Shown: positions 59,818 through 64,000 of the stretch, piece by piece
Numbering within the stretch: position 1 is the stretch's first letter
Layout: every line of letters starts with the position of its first letter
The notes under the pieces: model-generated
Told to the model about the DNA's origin: nothing
The model's input: only the letters and a program-made list of their open reading frames with translations
Database searches by the model: none
Translations under genes and position numbers: made by a program
From: Nitrospirillum amazonense
GTDB taxonomy: Bacteria; Pseudomonadota; Alphaproteobacteria; Azospirillales; Azospirillaceae
NCBI RefSeq assembly: GCF_007828035.1
Contig: NZ_VITV01000004.1
Location: 77,559-141,558 of the forward strand
Direction of reading: 5' to 3'
DNA: 64,000 bases

Positions 59818-61008
59818 ATGACTTTCAAGACCCTAGACGATATCGCCCCCGCCAGCCGCACCGTGCTGGTCCGCGCCGACCTCAACGTCCCCGTGCAGGA
59901 TGGCCAGGTGACGGACGCCACCCGCCTGGTCCGTCTGGTCCCCACCTTGAAGGAACTGGCGTCCAAGGGCGCCAAGGTCGTGGTGCTGTCGCATTTCGGC
60001 CGGCCCAAGAACGGCCCGGACGAGAAGAACTCCCTGCGCCAGGTGGTGCCGGCCCTGTCGGACGCCCTGGGCGCCCCGGTGGCCTTCGCCGGCGATTGCA
60101 TCGGCAAGCCGGCGCAGGACGCCATCCGCGCCCTGGAAAAGGGCCAGGTGCTGGTGCTGGAGAACCTGCGCTTCCACGCCGGTGAGGAGAAGAACGACCC
60201 CGCCTTCGCCGCCGAGCTGGCCAAGCTGGGCGATATCTACGTCAACGACGCCTTCTCCGCCGCCCATCGCGCCCATGCCTCGACCGAGGCGCTGGCCCGC
60301 CTGTTGCCGGCCGCCGCCGGCCGCCTGATGCAGGCGGAACTGGTGGCCCTGTCCAAGGCGCTGGGCCAGCCGCAGCGGCCGGTGGCCGCCGTGGTCGGCG
60401 GCGCCAAGATCAGCACCAAGCTGGACCTGCTGCTGAACCTGGTGGGCAAGGTCGACATCCTGGCGCTGGGCGGCGGCATGGCCAACACCTTCCTCTACGC
60501 CCAGGGCGTGGACGTCGGCGCCTCGCTGGCGGAGAAGGACATGGCCGACCAGGCCCGCGCCATCCTGGCCAAGGCCGAAGCCGGCGGCTGCCAGATCCTG
60601 CTGCCCAAGGACGGCGCGGTGGCCAAGCAGTTCAAGGCCCACGCCCCCTCGCGCATCGCCGCCCCCGGCGATATCGCGGCCGATGAGATGATCCTGGATG
60701 CCGGCCCGGCCACGGTCGCCTATTACGGCGAGAAGCTGGCCACCGCCAAGACGGTGGTGTGGAACGGCCCCATGGGCGCCTTCGAGATCGAGCCCTTCGA
60801 CGCCGCCACCAACGCCGTGGCCAAGATCGTGGCCGACCTGACCAAGGCCGGCACCGTCCTGTCCGTGGCCGGCGGCGGCGACACGGTCGCGGCCCTGGAG
60901 CATGCCGGCGTGGCCGACGCCTTCAGCTACATCTCCACCGCCGGTGGCGCCTTCCTGGAATGGCTGGAAGGCAAGGAGTTGCCGGGCGTAAAGGCGCTGG
61001 AAGAGTAA
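59818..61008 (+). CDS. pgk: Phosphoglycerate kinase
   Basis: This 396-residue glycolytic and Calvin-cycle kinase shows [51 protein letters not shown] and [13 protein letters not shown], all standard. The nucleotide-end motif [12 protein letters not shown] is intact. It is single here, without gap or fba beside it. Repeat copy E begins right after the stop. Confidence 0.97.
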   Translation: MTFKTLDDIAPASRTVLVRADLNVPVQDGQVTDATRLVRLVPTLKELASKGAKVVVLSHFGRPKNGPDEKNSLRQVVPALSDALGAPVAFAGDCIGKPAQDAIRALEKGQVLVLENLRFHAGEEKNDPAFAAELAKLGDIYVNDAFSAAHRAHASTEALARLLPAAAGRLMQAELVALSKALGQPQRPVAAVVGGAKISTKLDLLLNLVGKVDILALGGGMANTFLYAQGVDVGASLAEKDMADQARAILAKAEAGGCQILLPKDGAVAKQFKAHAPSRIAAPGDIAADEMILDAGPATVAYYGEKLATAKTVVWNGPMGAFEIEPFDAATNAVAKIVADLTKAGTVLSVAGGGDTVAALEHAGVADAFSYISTAGGAFLEWLEGKELPGVKALEE

Positions 61009-61009
61009 C

Positions 61010-61134
61010 CCTCAATCGCCGGGCGGCGGCATCCGCCGCCTTGGCTTCCTCGCTTTTCAGTCCGCTGACGCTCCCCAAAAAGCTCCGGCGGACGCGGTCG
61101 CGTCCTACAGCGGCATGAGGCGATCTCATGCCGC
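61010..61134 (-). repeat. Dispersed hairpin repeat, copy E
   Basis: This is the best-preserved copy and starts 2 nt after the pgk stop. Stems are GGCGGCGG-CAT-CCGCCGCC (61022-61040), GGACGCG-GT-CGCGTCC (61090-61105) and GCGGCATGA-N7-TCATGCCGC (61110-61134). Orientation matches copy D. Confidence 0.78.
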
Positions 61135-61164
61135 TGGCGGGTTGAACACCCCTCCCCTATAAAA

Positions 61165-61998
61165 TTAACCAAACCGGTGCAGCTTGGCGCCGTGCGCCTT
61201 AAGCCAGGCGCGCGGTTTGTCGACGTCACCGGCCAAGTCCGCGCACAGGGCCCAGAACTTGGGCCCGTGGTTCATCTCCTTGAGGTGCGCCACCTCGTGC
61301 GCCACGACGTACTCAACGATCTGCGGCGGGGCCAGGATCAGGCGCCAGGAATAGCTGATGCGGCCGGTGGCGGAGCAGCTGCCCCAGCGGCTGCGGGTGT
61401 CGCGCACGGAGACGCCGCTGGCACGCAGTTTGGCGCGGGCAGCCGTCTCGGCCGTCAGGGCCGACAGGTGGCGCCGCGCCTCCGCCTTCAGGAAATCGGT
61501 GACGCGGCGGTTCAGAAATTCCGCCTCCCCGCCCACGCACAGGTCCAGGCTGGCCGGTCCCTCGACCAGGCGGGCGCCGCCCCTACGGCCGGGGTCGTGG
61601 CGGATGACGGCCGACCGGCCCAGCAGGGGCACCGCCATGCCATCGATGAAGGGCTGGCGCGGCGGCAAGGCTGCCAGGCGGGCGTTCACCCAATCCAGGT
61701 GGCGGCCGACGAAGCCCGCGACCTCGGCATCGCCCACGCGCGGTGGAACGGTGACGCGCACGGTGTCGGTGGCGCCGTCGACCTTGAGCGAGAGGCGCCG
61801 GGCGCGCGGGCTGCGCCGCACCTCCACCGGCTGGGTTATGCCGGCCACGCGCAATTGCGACACCGTGGTCGGCGCCACCCGCGCCTTCGTCCTGGTTTTC
61901 GGCGCTGGCCTTGTCGGGGCCGTCAGCCCCATGCCGCGCAACAGGCCCATCAACCCCATTGGTCCCGGCCCCTCGACATCCTCCGGCGGCCAAACCAT
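61165..61998 (-). CDS. YgjP/DUF45-type zinc metallopeptidase
   Basis: This 277-residue protein has the metallopeptidase signature HEVAHLKEMNHGPKFW (HExxH plus a third His) and the preceding RSRWGSCSATGRISYSWRL, typical of the YgjP/M48-like family. The N-terminal half is the family's beta region (ARRLSLKVDGATDTVRVTVP). ATG 61998 follows AGGTGAG. Cellular substrates are unknown. Confidence 0.87.
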   Translation of the reverse strand: MVWPPEDVEGPGPMGLMGLLRGMGLTAPTRPAPKTRTKARVAPTTVSQLRVAGITQPVEVRRSPRARRLSLKVDGATDTVRVTVPPRVGDAEVAGFVGRHLDWVNARLAALPPRQPFIDGMAVPLLGRSAVIRHDPGRRGGARLVEGPASLDLCVGGEAEFLNRRVTDFLKAEARRHLSALTAETAARAKLRASGVSVRDTRSRWGSCSATGRISYSWRLILAPPQIVEYVVAHEVAHLKEMNHGPKFWALCADLAGDVDKPRAWLKAHGAKLHRFG

Positions 61999-62601
61999 GG
62001 CCCGCCACTCACCTCTATATAAGGGGTCCCGGCACGAGGCGCACCCCCATATGCGCCGCCCGCCGGTGTGAACGGGACGGGCGGTGGATAATGATGGGTA
62101 GATGTCCGGGTAGGATGGGGCATCGGCGCGGCGGGGCCGCCCCCACAAAAGCGAACCCCCGTGCCGGTCAGGGCAACGGGGGTTCTGTTGGCTTCAGTGA
62201 AGCTCAGATAGTCCATCGAGCGATACACCGGTCAGTAACCGGCATCAGCAATCGCTATATGTGTGGAGCTGTCACACAGCTCATACAGTACGCATCGGTG
62301 GAGTCATGGTTTGACACACCCTCCTGGTTACGGGCAACACATCGAATACTGCATGCATTCGACGATTTACCTGATCTGGTGGGCTAATCTGGTTTCTGAT
62401 GCCTCCTGAGTGCTTCGGTAAGACAGATGGTGCGCCTGTTACAGTTCGGCGTCAACCCCATTACGCACGCCTTTTCGCCCCCCTTCTGGATAGCTTTTTC
62501 CGACCCCGCCGTTGACAGGTCGGCCCCCGCGACGCACCGTCGGCGTACAGCGCACGGGGCAACCAGCGCCGTGATAACAAGACCCTGAGGGAGGGGCCCC
62601 G
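61999..62601. other. Long intergenic region before glpK
   Basis: These 603 bases lie between divergent genes. The first part (to 62150) is GC-rich. From about 62190 to 62480 the GC content is clearly lower and holds several small hairpins (62228-62242, 62266-62282, 62343-62361) and, on the plus strand, two CCTCCT runs (62320s and 62400s). A TTGACA at about 62512 might belong to the glpK promoter. I see no protein gene. Confidence 0.55.
62153..62185 (-). terminator. Strong stem-loop with T run, no known gene upstream
   Basis: GAACCCCCGT (62153-62162) pairs perfectly with ACGGGGGTTC (62176-62185), with additional GCC/GGC pairing inside. On the minus strand it is followed by GCTTTTG. It looks like an intrinsic terminator for a minus-strand transcript that would arise in the structured region at 62190-62400. 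Confidence 0.6.
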
Positions 62602-64000
62602 ATGCCCGCCGACCTGATCCTGGCCATCGACCAGGGTACCACCTCCACCCGCGCCATCCTGTTCGACGCCAACGGCCGCCCCCTGGCCACGGCCCAGCGC
62701 GAGCTGCCGCAGCATTACCCGGCGGATGGCCAGGTGGAGCATGAGCCGGAGGACATTTGGCGCGACACGGTGGCGGTCTGCCGGGACGTGGTGGACCAGG
62801 CCGGGGTGGCTGCCGCCCGCGTGGCCGCCATGGGCATCACCAACCAGCGCGAGACCACGCTGGTGTGGGACCGGCGGACGGGGGAGGCGCTGCACCCGGC
62901 CATCGTCTGGCAGGACCGCCGCACCGCCGGCCTGTGCCAGGCCCTGCGCCGCGAGGGGGCGGAGGCCATGGTGCGCCAGCGCACCGGCCTGCTGCTGGAC
63001 CCCTATTTTTCCGCCACCAAGCTGGCCTGGATCCTGGACACCGTCCCCGGTGCCCGTGCGCGGGCCGAGGCGGGGGAGCTGGCGTTCGGCACCATCGACT
63101 GCTTCCTGCTGTGGCGCCTGACGGGCGGCCAGGTGCACGCGACCGACGCCACCAACGCCGCCCGCACCCTGCTGTTCAACCTGGAAACCCTGGACTGGGA
63201 TCCGGAGCTGCTGCGCCTGTTCGGCATCCCGGCGGCCGTCCTGCCCCGGGTGCTGGACAACGCCGGCGCCTTCGGCGTCGCCACCGCCGACCTGCTGGGC
63301 CGGCCCATCCCCGTGCTGGGCATGGCGGGCGACCAGCAGGCCGCCGCCATCGGCCAGGCCTGCCTTACACCCGGCATGATCAAGAGCACCTACGGCACCG
63401 GCTGTTTCGCCCTGATCAACATCGGCGACACCCCGCGCCCGTCCAACCACCGCCTGCTGACCACCCTGGCCTACCGCCTGGACGGCCGCGCCAGCTATGC
63501 GCTGGAGGGGTCGATCTTCGTGGCCGGGGCGGCGGTGCAGTGGCTGCGCGACGGGCTGAAGCTGATCCCGGACGCGGCGTCCAGCCAGGGCCATGCCGAG
63601 GCGCTGGCCGACACCGGCGGCGTCTATCTGGTGCCGGCCTTCACCGGCCTGGGCGCCCCCTATTGGGACCCCGACGCGCGCGGCGCCATCCTGGGCCTGA
63701 CGCGCGACAGCGGCATCAGCCACATCGTGCGTGCGGCCCTGGAGTCCGTCTGCTACCAGACCCGCGACCTTATGGACGCCATGGCGGCCGACAGCGGCTG
63801 CGCCCTGACCGCCCTGCGCGTGGATGGCGGCATGGTCGCCAATGACTGGCTGATGCAGTTCCTGGCCGACCAGCTGGACCTGACGGTCGAACGGCCGGCG
63901 GTGACGGAAACGACGGCCCTGGGTGCCGCCTTCCTGGCCGGCCTGGCGGCGGGCCTGTTCCCCGGGCTGGACGCGATATCCACCCTGTGGCGGGAAGAAC
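62602..64000 (+). CDS. glpK: Glycerol kinase, cut by the window end
   Basis: The first 466 codons (of about 500) of a FGGY-family kinase that makes glycerol 3-phosphate. It begins [18 protein letters not shown], and continues with the ATP/substrate motifs [74 protein letters not shown] and [25 protein letters not shown] precedes ATG 62602. The frame is open to base 64000 with no frameshift. No glp regulator is in view. Confidence 0.95.
   Translation, partial: MPADLILAIDQGTTSTRAILFDANGRPLATAQRELPQHYPADGQVEHEPEDIWRDTVAVCRDVVDQAGVAAARVAAMGITNQRETTLVWDRRTGEALHPAIVWQDRRTAGLCQALRREGAEAMVRQRTGLLLDPYFSATKLAWILDTVPGARARAEAGELAFGTIDCFLLWRLTGGQVHATDATNAARTLLFNLETLDWDPELLRLFGIPAAVLPRVLDNAGAFGVATADLLGRPIPVLGMAGDQQAAAIGQACLTPGMIKSTYGTGCFALINIGDTPRPSNHRLLTTLAYRLDGRASYALEGSIFVAGAAVQWLRDGLKLIPDAASSQGHAEALADTGGVYLVPAFTGLGAPYWDPDARGAILGLTRDSGISHIVRAALESVCYQTRDLMDAMAADSGCALTALRVDGGMVANDWLMQFLADQLDLTVERPAVTETTALGAAFLAGLAAGLFPGLDAISTLWREE

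Overview
The window is 64 kb of high-GC chromosomal DNA from an alphaproteobacterium, most likely of the Rhodospirillales/Azospirillaceae type (Azospirillum, Nitrospirillum, Niveispirillum relatives). The basis is gene content, not a database match: a FixL-FixJ-FixK oxygen circuit, a DUF2336 protein, a PAS_5 protein, a membrane-anchored CycM-type cytochrome c, a short SRP RNA, and dense GC-rich codon use. Most of it is housekeeping sequence with several compact accessory insertions.

Layout. 1-5450: end of an rRNA pseudouridine synthase gene, a motA-motB stator pair, two tandem secreted spore-coat-U/pilin-like proteins each behind a sigma-54 promoter at the same distance, then cheY-cheZ. 5663-8340: pyrimidine nucleoside salvage (cdd, deoC, deoA). 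8659-13120: divergent receiver protein, His-rich CDF metal exporter, small unknown gene, tam, TVP38 membrane protein. 13190-17818: rpmH-rnpA-yidD-yidC-yihA and argB. 17955-18752: a lower-GC abortive-infection (Abi_C) gene. 18757-21722: a diguanylate cyclase translationally coupled to a DUF2336 gene. 21945-27858: HAD nucleotidase, dapD-dapE-membrane protein, and def-fmt-truA. 28090-30753: three tandem secreted proteins made of TonB-C-terminal-like modules with paired cysteines. 30727-33912: dnaX-ybaB, recR and the SRP RNA gene. 34040-40535: nudC, an orphan phage-tube-like gene, hisN, cytochrome c, kdsB, pheA, ghrA.

40529-44068 carries fixL-fixJ, a single-domain receiver (FixT-like) and fixK on the minus strand. 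A FixK/FNR-type box lies before the receiver gene and a FixJ-like box before fixK. This suggests a complete oxygen-sensing loop with built-in feedback: FixL to FixJ to fixK, then FixK to the receiver, then back on FixL. 44203-53522 holds NlpC/P60, MarR, leucyl aminopeptidase, two GSTs, a TAXI binding protein, a PAS_5 protein, an SDR and a RoxA-like di-haem cytochrome.

53659-56596 is a polymorphic toxin/immunity island: a membrane-spanning, proline-hinged protein with a C-terminal HNH/EndoVII (WHH-like) nuclease, a SUKH (SMI1/KNR4) immunity protein and three further small genes. GC drops from about 72% to about 50% at the proline hinge, as expected for a swapped toxin tip. 56609-64000 ends with a ParA-like ATPase, CYTH-CHAD, a YhfC-like membrane protein, pgk, a YgjP-type metallopeptidase, a structured low-GC intergenic stretch and the start of glpK.

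Five copies of a ~100-125 bp dispersed repeat sit in intergenic gaps (near 10.9, 15.9, 27.3, 38.6 and 61.1 kb). Their stems are kept by compensatory base changes, so the family appears to be conserved for RNA or DNA structure. No tRNA, rRNA, CRISPR array, insertion sequence or replication origin was found.
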